Positions 33,095-42,381 of a stretch of DNA of 64,000 nucleotides are shown here, piece by piece (the first letter of the stretch is position 1; each line of letters opens with the position of its first letter). The notes under the pieces were generated by a model. The model ran no database searches. It saw only the letters and a list, made by a program, of their open reading frames with translations, and had not been told where the DNA came from. The stretch is from Ruminococcus sp. (GTDB taxonomy: Bacteria > Bacillota > Clostridia > Oscillospirales > Ruminococcaceae), in NCBI GenBank assembly GCA_019420505.1, contig JAHZHC010000023.1, positions 1 to 64,000 on the forward strand. The letters are read 5' to 3'. The translations under genes and the position numbers were made by a program.

Positions 33095-35656
33095 TTAATA
33101 TAGGTTGTTAAACCATTTTGCTTTAAATCTTTGTGTTTTTGTAAGACAATTATCAAAAATTTCACTTCTGATTTTCTTTAGTATTTGTCTTGCTGCTGCG
33201 CAGTCGTCAAAGCTGATATTATCATCACTCATGCAGGCTTTTAAAGCAATATCGGTTAGTATCACAAAGCTTTTTCCTGCGTCAGGAATATTTATTTTTT
33301 CACATAATTTTTCAGCTTTTAATGCAAATTGCTTATCCGTAATATTTTCATCATGTGAGATAGAAACCAATTTGAGATAGTTTAAACAGCAAGCGTATAT
33401 ATTTTGCACACATTTTCGTTTGTCAGGTTCATTAATTGTTTTTCGCAGTTTATTTAAATTGTATTTTCGTTTTATTATACAAAATAAAACAATTGATATT
33501 AAAATGATTATGCTGACGGTTATTGTCAATATAGTATGAAGCATTGTTTTATCCGGCATATTCTTGTTGATTGCATCATTTGATTTAATTGTGTTATTTG
33601 GTTTGCTTTCTGACTTTGAGGAGTTATTATTTTCAGGCATGTCTGATTTTGAAGAACTGTCTTCATCCGGCCATATCTGATTATCGTATCCGGGAGTAAA
33701 TTCACAAGGAATCCAGCCGATCTCTTTTATAAAAACTTCTGTCCATGCGTGTGCAGATTTATCTTTCACGGTGATATTATAAAGACCGTCCTCATTGGGA
33801 TTCTTTAATTCAGTGGGAGAAACAGCGTAACCTTCGACATATCTTGCCGGGAAACCGAATTTCCTCATAAGCATTGTTCCGGCAGATGCGAAGTAGGTAC
33901 AATAGCCTTTATCCTGTTCACTTAAAAAGTAGTCGATAAAGTCTTCACCACCGGGAGTTTTTCCGGGAGCAAGGGTATATTGATAATTCTCCTGAAAATA
34001 CTGTTTAATTGCATTTTTAACTTCTAAAAAGTTAGAAAATCTCTCAAACGGTTCAGGCTCGTGATTAATAAGATTAGTTTGTTTGCGAATGATATCATAG
34101 ACGTTGTCAAGAGCTTTTGATTCAATTGTATCCATATATGCAGATGAAGCATAAAATTCATATTCATCTGACACGTTTATCCGTTCATCGTCTGTAACCA
34201 AGATCAGGTCGTTAAAAGAATCGCTGCCATAGGATAGCTTGTCTTCCAAATAAGCAATATTATAAAAAGGCAGTTCATATTCTTTATTAGTTAATTTGAT
34301 ATTTTCCCATGACTGAGTAATTATTTCATCTAAAAAATAATTGCTGTTATATGAATACATTGCCGCATATGGTGCATATACATATTTTTTATTTGCATTT
34401 TTGACAGTAATATTGATAAAATCAGGTTCTTTTATTCCGTCTTTAGTACGGTAAATTTCGGTTTGCTTTGCCTGAAAAAAGTTAAAGTCCTGGATATACA
34501 TATTATTATCATTAAAAATGTTCATCAAGGATTTAATGCCGTCGGGATTTTCATTCGAAATCCAACGGTTATTTTTATATTCTCCGGCGGTATAACCTTT
34601 AAGATATAGCGTATCTCTAAGCAAAGGAACTGTTATTTCCAAGGCGGTTGAACCGTTGAATTTAATTTCATCCTTATCCCCTAATTTTCCTTCGTTTATA
34701 CCTCCGTAAGCATTTGAAGAAAAGGGATTTATATTATTCAGAATAGTAATAAAATCCTGATAGGTCAGGTTTTTGGTAAACTCCGAAACATCATCTCTGA
34801 CCTGGTTTAATTCCTGAGGTCGCTGATAGCCAAGTAAATATGCCGAGCCTGTTACAAAAGTGAAGGTTCCTATGCAAATAATAGAAACAAACACTATAAA
34901 GGTCTGAAAAAATTGTTTTTTTAATATGCCTGAAGTAAGATAAAATGCTTTTTTTCTTCGGTTGATAACGAAGGTATTTTTTCTGCCTGCTTTATTGGAA
35001 TTATGGTTGATGATCTGGAGAGAAAGAGTTATGATCCAACATGAGATTACTCCGAAAACACATATTGTTGCAGGTTTGAATCCCCAATATACACCCATTT
35101 CAAACAATGGGAATGTAGTGAGGAACAACATTGGAAAATCTATTCGAATTATTAATGCAATGAAAAGTAAAAAAACAATTATTATTGAAAAGGCAGCAAA
35201 GAAGTAGGTTGCGCAGTGAGAATAGGTTTCGGGATTAATATAATTTATGTTAATGTTATTGGGTAATTTGGCATTAATCATATATGCTTTTAAAACCAAA
35301 TAGAATCCGTTTGTTATACTGGACATGTAATACAGAAAATAAAGACATGTGAATGCAATATATACTGCGGATAAATAACGTATGATTCTTTTCCGGCTTG
35401 TGAAGCAATAAAATGCCAAAGATATAGTAACAGTTACGAAGCCTATAACGGTCTTATCTGTTTCAATATTCGGAAAAAATGATATAGCCATAAATACTGA
35501 ACAAAAGGCAGCTATAATGAAAATTAAGCATCGTATACTATGAAAGTAATTTCTTTGATTGCTTTTTAAAGATAAAAATTGTATGTCTTCACTGATGATT
35601 ATTCCATTGGAGTCAGCAGTTTTATTTTTATTGAATTGCAATTTATATTTTCTCAT
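33095..35656 (-). CDS. TgpA-like transmembrane transglutaminase-domain protein
   Basis: 853-residue membrane protein. About seven transmembrane helices in the first 280 residues, an extracytoplasmic region, and a transglutaminase-like domain (about 530-670) with the catalytic Cys in KGYCTYFASAGTMLMRKFGFPARYVEGYAV, His in SAHAWTEVFI and the acidic member in GWIPCEFTPG (Glu where many relatives have Asp). A Ser/Asn/Lys linker, one more helix (about 715-737) and a cytoplasmic tail follow. It is last of a MoxR-DUF58-TgpA trio, a conserved arrangement of unknown function. Ribosome site CGGAGCAATT. Confidence 0.9.
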   Translation of the reverse strand: MRKYKLQFNKNKTADSNGIIISEDIQFLSLKSNQRNYFHSIRCLIFIIAAFCSVFMAISFFPNIETDKTVIGFVTVTISLAFYCFTSRKRIIRYLSAVYIAFTCLYFLYYMSSITNGFYLVLKAYMINAKLPNNININYINPETYSHCATYFFAAFSIIIVFLLFIALIIRIDFPMLFLTTFPLFEMGVYWGFKPATICVFGVISCWIITLSLQIINHNSNKAGRKNTFVINRRKKAFYLTSGILKKQFFQTFIVFVSIICIGTFTFVTGSAYLLGYQRPQELNQVRDDVSEFTKNLTYQDFITILNNINPFSSNAYGGINEGKLGDKDEIKFNGSTALEITVPLLRDTLYLKGYTAGEYKNNRWISNENPDGIKSLMNIFNDNNMYIQDFNFFQAKQTEIYRTKDGIKEPDFINITVKNANKKYVYAPYAAMYSYNSNYFLDEIITQSWENIKLTNKEYELPFYNIAYLEDKLSYGSDSFNDLILVTDDERINVSDEYEFYASSAYMDTIESKALDNVYDIIRKQTNLINHEPEPFERFSNFLEVKNAIKQYFQENYQYTLAPGKTPGGEDFIDYFLSEQDKGYCTYFASAGTMLMRKFGFPARYVEGYAVSPTELKNPNEDGLYNITVKDKSAHAWTEVFIKEIGWIPCEFTPGYDNQIWPDEDSSSKSDMPENNNSSKSESKPNNTIKSNDAINKNMPDKTMLHTILTITVSIIILISIVLFCIIKRKYNLNKLRKTINEPDKRKCVQNIYACCLNYLKLVSISHDENITDKQFALKAEKLCEKINIPDAGKSFVILTDIALKACMSDDNISFDDCAAARQILKKIRSEIFDNCLTKTQRFKAKWFNNLY

Positions 35657-35669
35657 AATTGCTCCGTTC

Positions 35670-36839
35670 TCATAGAATAATTTTGTTAAGATCAGAAAAC
35701 AGTGATTGGGGTTTAACAGAAATTAATTTTATATGGTTTTGATTCTGAAGATTGAAATGGACAGGCTGTGAATTAACATAAACAACAGTTATAAGAGGTG
35801 TTTGATTTATGCTTTCCAGTATTTCTATTAGCTTGTCCGACAACGTTGAGGTAATGAAAATCCAATGAGCAGGCTTTGGCAGATTATTGAGTTTAGAAAA
35901 GATTGCACAGTCATCCTGATGTATTGGAGTTCCTAATATCTCATATATAATTTGACTGATATCATCGGCATTCTCTGCACTGACATAAGTATTTTCCTGT
36001 GATGATTCATTGTACCAGCATATGTTGTGAGTAATTTGTTTTTCCGAAAGAAAATATGCAATTGAATAGGCAGAAGTAATAACGGCGTCATAAAAATCAG
36101 TATTCTTAAAGCTGAGATTAAGCATAAGTGTAATTTGATTTGTTATGGGAAAGGAAAAATCTTTGACCATGGTATTTCCTTGTTTTGCAGTAAGATTCCA
36201 ATGAATTCTATTAAGCTTGTCACCTTCTGCATACTCCCTTATATCAAAAATCTCTGATGGGTCATCTCCCTTTTTGGTTTTTGAATATACATTATCGTCT
36301 GAGTTATCATAGCTGTAACTAATTATTTCATTATTTAAATACAAAAGTTCCGGAAGCACTGTAACAAGGGTGTTTTTCTGAGTTTTTATTTCAGACGGGC
36401 GAAGTTTAGTTTTAAACAGTCTTAAAATATCAAAAATTTTAACCTTTGTTATTTCAAGCTTTACAATGCCGCAGTGTTTGGAATTAATATTAAAAGTAAG
36501 CGTCTGCGAATTCTTAGGGAAAACAGGCGTATTAATTTTTAATTCTTCTTTTTTATTTGAAAAGTGCATAGAATAAGACAAAGTTATTTCAGCGTTTGCT
36601 ACAGGAAAAACAGAGTTGTTTGTTATTTTAACAGTAATCGGTGTTTGTTTTCCGCAAATGGTTGTGCAATGAGGTGTTATGAATATTACTTTAATTTTTC
36701 TTTTCTGAACAGAAGTAATTATTATTAAAATAACAGGAAGCAGAACAAGAAAAGCGAAAAGGTAAAATGACAGGTTCCCAACATATAGAATGTAAAAAGC
36801 AAAGGATATAACAATTAAAACTGAATAAAGAAAGATCAT
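35670..36839 (-). CDS. DUF58 domain protein
   Basis: 389-residue protein with two adjacent N-terminal transmembrane segments (about 1-40), a beta-rich extracytoplasmic part, and the DUF58 signature near 210: DPSEIFDIREYAEGDKLNRIHWNLTAKQGNTMVKDF. The C-terminal part has a von Willebrand A-like fold outline (QITLMLNLSF, HWIFITSTLSD). DUF58 proteins are encoded with MoxR ATPases and transglutaminase membrane proteins, as here; a chaperone or assembly role in the envelope is supposed. It begins 13 bp after the MoxR gene, with GGAGATAAATT as ribosome site. Confidence 0.88.
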   Translation of the reverse strand: MIFLYSVLIVISFAFYILYVGNLSFYLFAFLVLLPVILIIITSVQKRKIKVIFITPHCTTICGKQTPITVKITNNSVFPVANAEITLSYSMHFSNKKEELKINTPVFPKNSQTLTFNINSKHCGIVKLEITKVKIFDILRLFKTKLRPSEIKTQKNTLVTVLPELLYLNNEIISYSYDNSDDNVYSKTKKGDDPSEIFDIREYAEGDKLNRIHWNLTAKQGNTMVKDFSFPITNQITLMLNLSFKNTDFYDAVITSAYSIAYFLSEKQITHNICWYNESSQENTYVSAENADDISQIIYEILGTPIHQDDCAIFSKLNNLPKPAHWIFITSTLSDKLIEILESINQTPLITVVYVNSQPVHFNLQNQNHIKLISVKPQSLFSDLNKIIL

Positions 36840-36852
36840 AATTTATCTCCGA

Positions 36853-37833
36853 TTATTGGTTTATATGAGGAACGGTGACAGAATGAAGGATATCTTTCAG
36901 GACATCTTCACCGGTCATGTTATTAATTTTAGAATTGGAATTAAAAATAATTCTGTGCATTGATACATCATTGAAACAGTATTTTACATCATCAGGTATA
37001 ATAAAGCCTCTGCCTTTTAACAGGGCGGTGGCTTTTGTCATTTTGAGAAGCGCTATAGTTCCTCTCGGGGAAAGGCCGAGTTTAATAAAAGGATGATTTC
37101 TTGTGGCTTCAGCAAGTTTTGCAATATATTCAAACATTATATCCGAAGCATACACCTTTTCAACTTCACGTCTGGCATGTATTAGTTCCTGTTCGGTAAC
37201 AATTGAATTTACATTATCAATATTAATAAGGTGATGTTTTGATTTGAGTATATTAATTTCACTGTCAAGGCTTGGATAACCCATAGTCAGACGTATGATG
37301 AATCTGTCCATTTGAGATTCGGGAAGCATCTGGGTTCCGATCGAACCAATGGGGTTTTGAGTAGCAATAACAATATACGGTTCGGGCATCTTATAGATTT
37401 TTCCGTCAACTGTAACTTTGCCTTCTTCCATAACCTCGAGAAGAGCCGATTGGGTTTTGGAAGAAGTTCTGTTAATTTCATCTGCAAGAAAAAGGTTAGT
37501 CATCGCTGCACCTGATTTATATTCAAACTGGTGAGTTTTCTGATTATAAATAGTAAATCCTGTTATATCTGATGGGAGAACATCAGGAGTAAACTGCAAA
37601 CGTTTATAATTAAGGGATAAAGCTTTTGATAATGCAAGCGCAAGAGTTGTTTTACCTACACCGGGAATATCTTCAATAAGAACATGACCGCCGGCAAGTA
37701 TAGCCAGAAGTATTTTTACAATAACTTCTTTTTTACCTATAATAACTTTTTCTATTTCATTAATTACATTTTGGGAAAGGCTGAGAACATTTAATTGTTC
37801 GGGAGAAAGATTATTTTTCATAGTTATGATCAT
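36853..37833 (-). CDS. MoxR-family AAA+ ATPase
   Basis: 326-residue ATPase, thought to act as a chaperone for partner proteins. Walker A is GGHVLIEDIPGVGKTTLALA, Walker B LFLADEINRTSSKTQSALLEVMEEG, sensor 1 YIVIATQNPIGSIGTQMLPESQMDRF, and sensor 2 SPRGTIALLKM. First gene of the trio with DUF58 and TgpA-like proteins. An in-frame stop lies three codons before the ATG at 37833, and the strong AAGGAGGA is 17 bp away with GCTC-N6-GAGC between them, an unusual spacing. A second in-frame ATG at 37821 is less likely. The promoter was not located. Confidence 0.93.
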   Translation of the reverse strand: MIITMKNNLSPEQLNVLSLSQNVINEIEKVIIGKKEVIVKILLAILAGGHVLIEDIPGVGKTTLALALSKALSLNYKRLQFTPDVLPSDITGFTIYNQKTHQFEYKSGAAMTNLFLADEINRTSSKTQSALLEVMEEGKVTVDGKIYKMPEPYIVIATQNPIGSIGTQMLPESQMDRFIIRLTMGYPSLDSEINILKSKHHLINIDNVNSIVTEQELIHARREVEKVYASDIMFEYIAKLAEATRNHPFIKLGLSPRGTIALLKMTKATALLKGRGFIIPDDVKYCFNDVSMHRIIFNSNSKINNMTGEDVLKDILHSVTVPHINQ

Positions 37834-38045
37834 GCTCTGTCAGGAGCATATCCTCCTTTCAAATTTAAAGGCTTTGTTTAGAATAAAATTGTGGTTTTCT
37901 GAAAAGTGCAGGCATAAATAAAATAATATTTTTTAATTTACACTTCAGATTATATTAAGGGACATACTTATTTAATATTATAATAACATATGAATCGAAT
38001 TTTGACAACATATAAATGCAAAAAATATACAGGAAATATTAGATG

Positions 38046-38074
38046 GAATACAAAAGGATAAGTCAGCATAGTAT
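38046..38074 (+). promoter_or_regulatory. Sigma-E-type promoter of the spoIIIA operon
   Basis: GAATACA (38046-38052), 14-bp spacer, CATAGTAT (38067-38074). This fits the mother-cell sigma-E consensus (GAATATT, 14-15 bp, CATACAAT) at 5 of 7 and 6 of 8 positions. In Bacillus subtilis spoIIIA is transcribed by sigma-E. Confidence 0.65.
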
Positions 38075-38103
38075 GTTTTAGGACAAGTAAGGGAAGTGAC
38101 AGA

Positions 38104-39033
38104 ATGATTCGTGAAAAAAGCAAACTTAACTATGCGTATGAGCTTCTTACTCCAAAAATCAGATGTGCTGTGGCGGCAATACCGGAAATGGAGCGTGAAC
38201 GCATACAAGAGATAAGAATGAGGCTTGGAAAAAAGCTTACGGTCAGTCTTTTTGGCAAGGAATACTTCGTTACCTGTGACGGCAGGCTTTTAGCTTACGC
38301 TAAGAATGGTGTGGATGTCTGTTTTGAAGATATTGACGTTACATTCAAACGTGCTTTTCAAAATTCACTTCACAGCTATCACAGAGAAATTGCATGCGGA
38401 TATATTACGGCCGGCGGCGGAAACAGAATAGGTTTTTGTGGGACGGCGGTTCTGAATTCCACTGATAATTATTCTGTGGAAACGGTCAAACATATTTCTT
38501 CAATTAATATTCGTATTGCAAGAGAGGTTTACGGTGCGGGCGATGATATTTACAAAAAGGCTTTTTTAAACGGTCCTGCTTCATTAATAATCGGAGGTCC
38601 GCCGTCTTGCGGGAAAACAACAGTATTAAGAGATTTATGCAGAATCCTCGGAGAAAAATACAGATTATCCCTTATAGATGAACGAAATGAAATATCAGCA
38701 TCAAAAAATGGAACAGCGCAGAATCTTGTGGGGGATATGACAGATGTGTTTAACTCATACAACAAGCTTGAAGGAATTATGACAGCAGTTAAGGTTATGT
38801 CACCTATGATTTTAGTTTGTGATGAAATTGGTGCCAAAGGTGATGCAGCAGCATTAGAATATGCTGTTAATTCGGGAGTAAAGCTTATTGCGACCTGTCA
38901 CGCAGGAAATTTTGACGAAATGAAAAAACGCCCTGCTATATCGAAACTTATGAAGGAAAAGGTATTTGATTATGCCGCTGTTCTCGGTACAGGGTCAATG
39001 TGCGGACAGATGATAAGCTTTTATAAATTATAA
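38104..39033 (+). CDS. spoIIIAA: Stage III sporulation protein AA (ATPase)
   Basis: 309-residue ATPase of the type II/IV secretion superfamily, presumed motor of the SpoIIIA-SpoIIQ channel between mother cell and forespore. Walker A is IIGGPPSCGKTTVLRDLCR, and further motifs are SLIDERNEIS and MSPMILVCDEIGAKGDAAALEYAVNSGVKLIATCHAG. Ribosome site AGGGAAGTGACAG. First of eight consecutive spoIIIA genes. The preceding divergent gene is moxR. Confidence 0.96.
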   Translation: MIREKSKLNYAYELLTPKIRCAVAAIPEMERERIQEIRMRLGKKLTVSLFGKEYFVTCDGRLLAYAKNGVDVCFEDIDVTFKRAFQNSLHSYHREIACGYITAGGGNRIGFCGTAVLNSTDNYSVETVKHISSINIRIAREVYGAGDDIYKKAFLNGPASLIIGGPPSCGKTTVLRDLCRILGEKYRLSLIDERNEISASKNGTAQNLVGDMTDVFNSYNKLEGIMTAVKVMSPMILVCDEIGAKGDAAALEYAVNSGVKLIATCHAGNFDEMKKRPAISKLMKEKVFDYAAVLGTGSMCGQMISFYKL

Positions 39034-39048
39034 TCTGAGGTAAATAAA

Positions 39049-39543
39049 ATGATTAAAATTCTCGGTGAGGTAATGGTCATATGTTCAGGAATTGGCTTTG
39101 GATTTTCTTTTTCTTCAAAGGTCAAGCGGCATATAAGAGATATAGAAGCAATAAATCATATGTTTGATGAAAGTATAATGATGATGAAATTTAATGCGGT
39201 AACTTTTAAAGATCTGATTATACATCTAAGAAATTGTCCGCATATAAGAAGTTTTAAATTTCTTGATGTTGATTTATCGGCTTTTGATATACGAGAGAGC
39301 ATTTTAAAATCTATTAATAATAATTTTGATAATTTAAATAAAGATGAAGCGGATCAGCTGTATAGTTTTTTCCTGCAATTGGGCTTGTCTGATTTGGACG
39401 GTCAGCTTTTAATGGCAGAAAAATATCATGAATTCTTTCAATTACGGCTTGAAAATCTAAGAGAAGAAGGCTTGAAAAAATGCAGGCTTTATAATTCACT
39501 TGGGGTTTTAGGCGGGGCGTTTATTGCAGTAATTTTTGTTTAA
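39049..39543 (+). CDS. spoIIIAB: Stage III sporulation protein AB
   Basis: 164-residue protein with an N-terminal transmembrane segment (about 4-18, GEVMVICSGIGFGFSF), a helical middle with AINHMFDESIMMMKFNAVTFKDLI, and a C-terminal hydrophobic segment (SLGVLGGAFIAVIFV). This is the usual SpoIIIAB plan, similar to GspF-like inner membrane proteins. It follows spoIIIAA after 15 bp and precedes spoIIIAC. Its product is part of the feeding-tube channel. Confidence 0.93.
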   Translation: MIKILGEVMVICSGIGFGFSFSSKVKRHIRDIEAINHMFDESIMMMKFNAVTFKDLIIHLRNCPHIRSFKFLDVDLSAFDIRESILKSINNNFDNLNKDEADQLYSFFLQLGLSDLDGQLLMAEKYHEFFQLRLENLREEGLKKCRLYNSLGVLGGAFIAVIFV

Positions 39544-39575
39544 TAGTTTTTCATGAAAGGACAGGGCAGAGAAAA

Positions 39576-39773
39576 ATGGATGTTGATTTGATATTTAAAA
39601 TTGCGGCAATAGGCATTATTGTAGCGGTTCTTAATCAGCTTCTCAAACGTGCCGAACGTGACGAACAGGCTATGATGACAACGCTCGCAGGACTTATTGT
39701 AGTGCTTATGATGATCGTAAATCAAATAGGCAGTTTATTCGACACCATTAAGTCTGTCTTTGGATTAGGTTAA
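39576..39773 (+). CDS. spoIIIAC: Stage III sporulation protein AC
   Basis: 65-residue protein with two transmembrane helices separated by RAERDEQAMMTTLAG, a strongly conserved feature of the family (LLKRAERDEQAMMTTLAGLIVVLMMI). The stop overlaps the spoIIIAD start (TAATG), so translation is coupled. The membrane component is small but typical in length. Confidence 0.95.
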   Translation: MDVDLIFKIAAIGIIVAVLNQLLKRAERDEQAMMTTLAGLIVVLMMIVNQIGSLFDTIKSVFGLG

Positions 39774-40159
39774 TGGACATCATCATGATTGCAGGTTTTT
39801 GCATTACTGCCTGTATAATCTGCAAGGTACTTGAAAAAAATGCAGGAGAAATCAAAGTAGTATTAGTGTTATGTACGTCATGTATTGTTATCCTCAAAAT
39901 TATTGGTGAGATTACTGATGTAACCTCTGCGATAAGAGAGCTTTTTTTTCAAGCGGATATGGATGAGGATTATTTGACAATTATTTTTAAAGGCTTGGGT
40001 ATATGTTATATAACACAGCTTAGCTGTGATTGCTGCAGAGATTGCGGTGAAAGCTCTATTGCATCTCAGCTTGAACTTGCAGGAAGAATTGCTATGCTTG
40101 TAATATCTCTGCCGCTTTTCAAATCTCTTATAGGAATAATTGAGGCATTGTTAATATAA
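39773..40159 (+). CDS. spoIIIAD: Stage III sporulation protein AD
   Basis: 128-residue membrane protein with four hydrophobic segments. The central conserved motif is GLGICYITQLSCDCCRDCGESSIASQLELAGRIAML, typical of SpoIIIAD. It starts within the stop codon of spoIIIAC and ends 9 bp before spoIIIAE. Part of the mother-cell channel membrane assembly. Confidence 0.95.
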   Translation: MDIIMIAGFCITACIICKVLEKNAGEIKVVLVLCTSCIVILKIIGEITDVTSAIRELFFQADMDEDYLTIIFKGLGICYITQLSCDCCRDCGESSIASQLELAGRIAMLVISLPLFKSLIGIIEALLI

Positions 40160-40168
40160 AGGAACATT

Positions 40169-41320
40169 ATGAAAAAAATTATATTATTGTTGTTTGTATT
40201 TATCTGTGTATTTTTTTGCACACTTACTGTAAATGCACAAAACGGTGAAGAAAACATTTCACAGTCAGAGGAATATCAGCAGATCGTGGAAGATTTAACT
40301 CAAAGCATGGAGAATGCGGCCGGAAGAGATGTAAATGAAATTTTGGAGGAACAGGATATATCACTTGAAAATCCTGAAAGTATTTCAGAAATATCTATAG
40401 GTTCGGTAATAGGCAGTATTTTTTCATCATTTATGGATGTTATTAAAAAACCTGCGGTAATGCTTGGTAAAATAATAGCAATAACGCTTTTGTGTGTCAC
40501 TGCCAAAAGCATGGCTCCGGAAGGGTCTTCTGTCACAAAAGCGTTTAATATAATTGGTATTCTTTCAACTATAACTGTTATGTATGATACGGTATATTCA
40601 AGTATAGAAATTATCAGATCTTCTCTTGAGCGTTTAGCTGAATTCATGACGGCATACATACCTGTTTTTTCAAGCGTGGCAGCAGTAGGGGGTAGCGTAA
40701 CGGCTTCAGGAAGCTATTATGCTGTAACTTTTATTTTATGTGAAATAATAGGATTTGCGGCAAAAAGTGTAATAATGCCGTTTTTAAGCATTGTTCTTGC
40801 TATATCTTTGGTATCGGCGATAAATCCTAATCTTCAGTTCAGCGGTGCGGCTGAATCGGTAAAAAAAGCATGTCATTGGATTTTAGGAGGAATGATGACT
40901 ATTTTTGTGGGTTTGTTATCAATTCAGGGTCTTTCAGGTTCTGCAGCAGACACACTTGCTTCAAGAGCTGTAAAATTTGCTGCTTCAAGCTTTATACCTG
41001 TAATAGGCGGTGCGGTCTCAGAGGCTTATTCTACTATACACAGCAGCATGGGCGTAATCAGGACAGGCATTGGAAGTATTGGCATTATTATAATTTGTAT
41101 TATGCTTTTAAAACCTGTTGTAACAATCATAGCAATAAAATTTATAGTATCAATAGCACAGATCATCAGCGGCATTTTTGAACAAAAAGAATGCAGTGAA
41201 TTTCTAAAAAGTACCAATGCAGTAATGTCTATTGGATTAAGTGTGATAATATGCTTTTCTGTGATTTTTGTAATTGCTACAGCTGTGCTTATGATGACTG
41301 CAATGAATATAGGAGTGTAA
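40169..41320 (+). CDS. spoIIIAE: Stage III sporulation protein AE
   Basis: 383-residue polytopic membrane protein with an N-terminal signal sequence (about 1-24, VFFCTLTVNAQ) and about eight transmembrane helices. Family segments are SFMDVIKKPAVMLGKIIAITLLCVTAKSM, YIPVFSSVAAVGGSVTASGSYY, LSIQGLSGSAADTLASRAVKFAASSFIPVIGGAVSEAYSTI and IGIIIICIMLLKP. It is thought to form the transport core of the SpoIIIA complex. The gene lies 3 bp from spoIIIAF. Confidence 0.96.
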   Translation: MKKIILLLFVFICVFFCTLTVNAQNGEENISQSEEYQQIVEDLTQSMENAAGRDVNEILEEQDISLENPESISEISIGSVIGSIFSSFMDVIKKPAVMLGKIIAITLLCVTAKSMAPEGSSVTKAFNIIGILSTITVMYDTVYSSIEIIRSSLERLAEFMTAYIPVFSSVAAVGGSVTASGSYYAVTFILCEIIGFAAKSVIMPFLSIVLAISLVSAINPNLQFSGAAESVKKACHWILGGMMTIFVGLLSIQGLSGSAADTLASRAVKFAASSFIPVIGGAVSEAYSTIHSSMGVIRTGIGSIGIIIICIMLLKPVVTIIAIKFIVSIAQIISGIFEQKECSEFLKSTNAVMSIGLSVIICFSVIFVIATAVLMMTAMNIGV

Positions 41321-41323
41321 AAA

Positions 41324-41815
41324 GTGGACATTCTGAAAACATCAATTTTTACTGCCTGCATAATTGGAATAGTAAGCAGTTTTACGGATATAGCAGCTCC
41401 GGAAGGAGCTTTAAAAAAACAGATGAAAGTTATCCTGACAATGATTTTAATTTTAGGAATTTTTACACCGTTTTTAAGCGGTGGCTTTAAACTTGATTTA
41501 AATGCTGCTGATAAGCTTGTTGATCAGGAGGAGTATGAAGATTTAAGCGAGAACTTTCAGGAAATGTATTTAAACCGGTCAACGGCGAATATCAAAGATG
41601 TATTAATTAATTTAATAGAACAGCAGGGAATAACCGTTAAAAAAACAGTCATAGATTCACAGCTTAATGAATATAATTCTTTAGAAATAAAAAAAGTAAC
41701 GGTCTATCTTCAAAATTCATCTCAATCAGATCGTGATAAGATAACAGCAATTATCAGTGAAAATCTGCCTCAGACAGAGGTTGAGTTTGCTGAGGAGGAC
41801 AGCAGTGAATATTAA
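41324..41815 (+). CDS. spoIIIAF: Stage III sporulation protein AF
   Basis: 163-residue protein with two N-terminal transmembrane segments (about 5-22 and 33-52) and a soluble ferredoxin-like ring-building domain (about 85-155, LIEQQGITVKKTVIDSQLNEYNSLEIKKVTVYL). Start is GTG at 41324 with GGAGTGTAA upstream. The end overlaps spoIIIAG by 11 bp. SpoIIIAF forms rings in the channel in Bacillus. Confidence 0.92.
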   Translation: MDILKTSIFTACIIGIVSSFTDIAAPEGALKKQMKVILTMILILGIFTPFLSGGFKLDLNAADKLVDQEEYEDLSENFQEMYLNRSTANIKDVLINLIEQQGITVKKTVIDSQLNEYNSLEIKKVTVYLQNSSQSDRDKITAIISENLPQTEVEFAEEDSSEY

Positions 41816-42356
41816 AAGCTTAAAGAAAAAAATTAATGATTTTTGTGTAAAACAAAATCGCACCAAATTAATTGTAGTTCTTGGGATTTGTGGAATCGTT
41901 CTGATAATGCTTTCCGAAATAATTCCTACAGATAATGATAAAAAAACAGGAGTATCAATATCTAAAGACCCCGTTACTGAAGATACATATGAATATAAAA
42001 AGCAAATTGAAACAGAGCTTTCTCAAATATTAGGAGAAATAAAGGGAGTAGGAGAAATACAGGTTATGGTTACCATTGAGGGAACTACCGAATATGTTTA
42101 TGCAGAAGAACTTGATACTGATACGGACAAGGACGGTGACAAAACATCTGAGCAATATAAAAATCAAATAGTTATGAAAGAGGAGAATGGAAAAAAAGAC
42201 GCACTTGTTAGAAAAATCATTAAACCGCAGATTAGCGGAGTGGTAATAGTTTGTCAGGGAGGAGGAGATGCAAGCCTGAATGAACGTGTGTTAAGGGCGG
42301 CATCCACAGCGCTTAATCTGCCGTCCAGTAAAATTTGCGTTGAATGCAGAAAATAA
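41805..42356 (+). CDS. spoIIIAG: Stage III sporulation protein AG
   Basis: 183-residue protein with one transmembrane helix (about 20-37, LIVVLGICGIVLIMLSEII) and an extracytoplasmic ring-building domain carrying EIKGVGEIQVMVTIEGTTEYVYA, KPQISGVVIVCQGGGDASLNERVLRAASTALNL and PSSKICVE. Start GTG at 41805 is chosen because GGAGGAC lies 4-5 bp upstream; a longer ATG frame at 41757 lies wholly inside spoIIIAF. SpoIIIAG builds a large ring of the channel in the intermembrane space. Confidence 0.93.
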   Translation: MNIKSLKKKINDFCVKQNRTKLIVVLGICGIVLIMLSEIIPTDNDKKTGVSISKDPVTEDTYEYKKQIETELSQILGEIKGVGEIQVMVTIEGTTEYVYAEELDTDTDKDGDKTSEQYKNQIVMKEENGKKDALVRKIIKPQISGVVIVCQGGGDASLNERVLRAASTALNLPSSKICVECRK

Positions 42357-42381
42357 TTTTTACAACATGGAGGTTCTAATT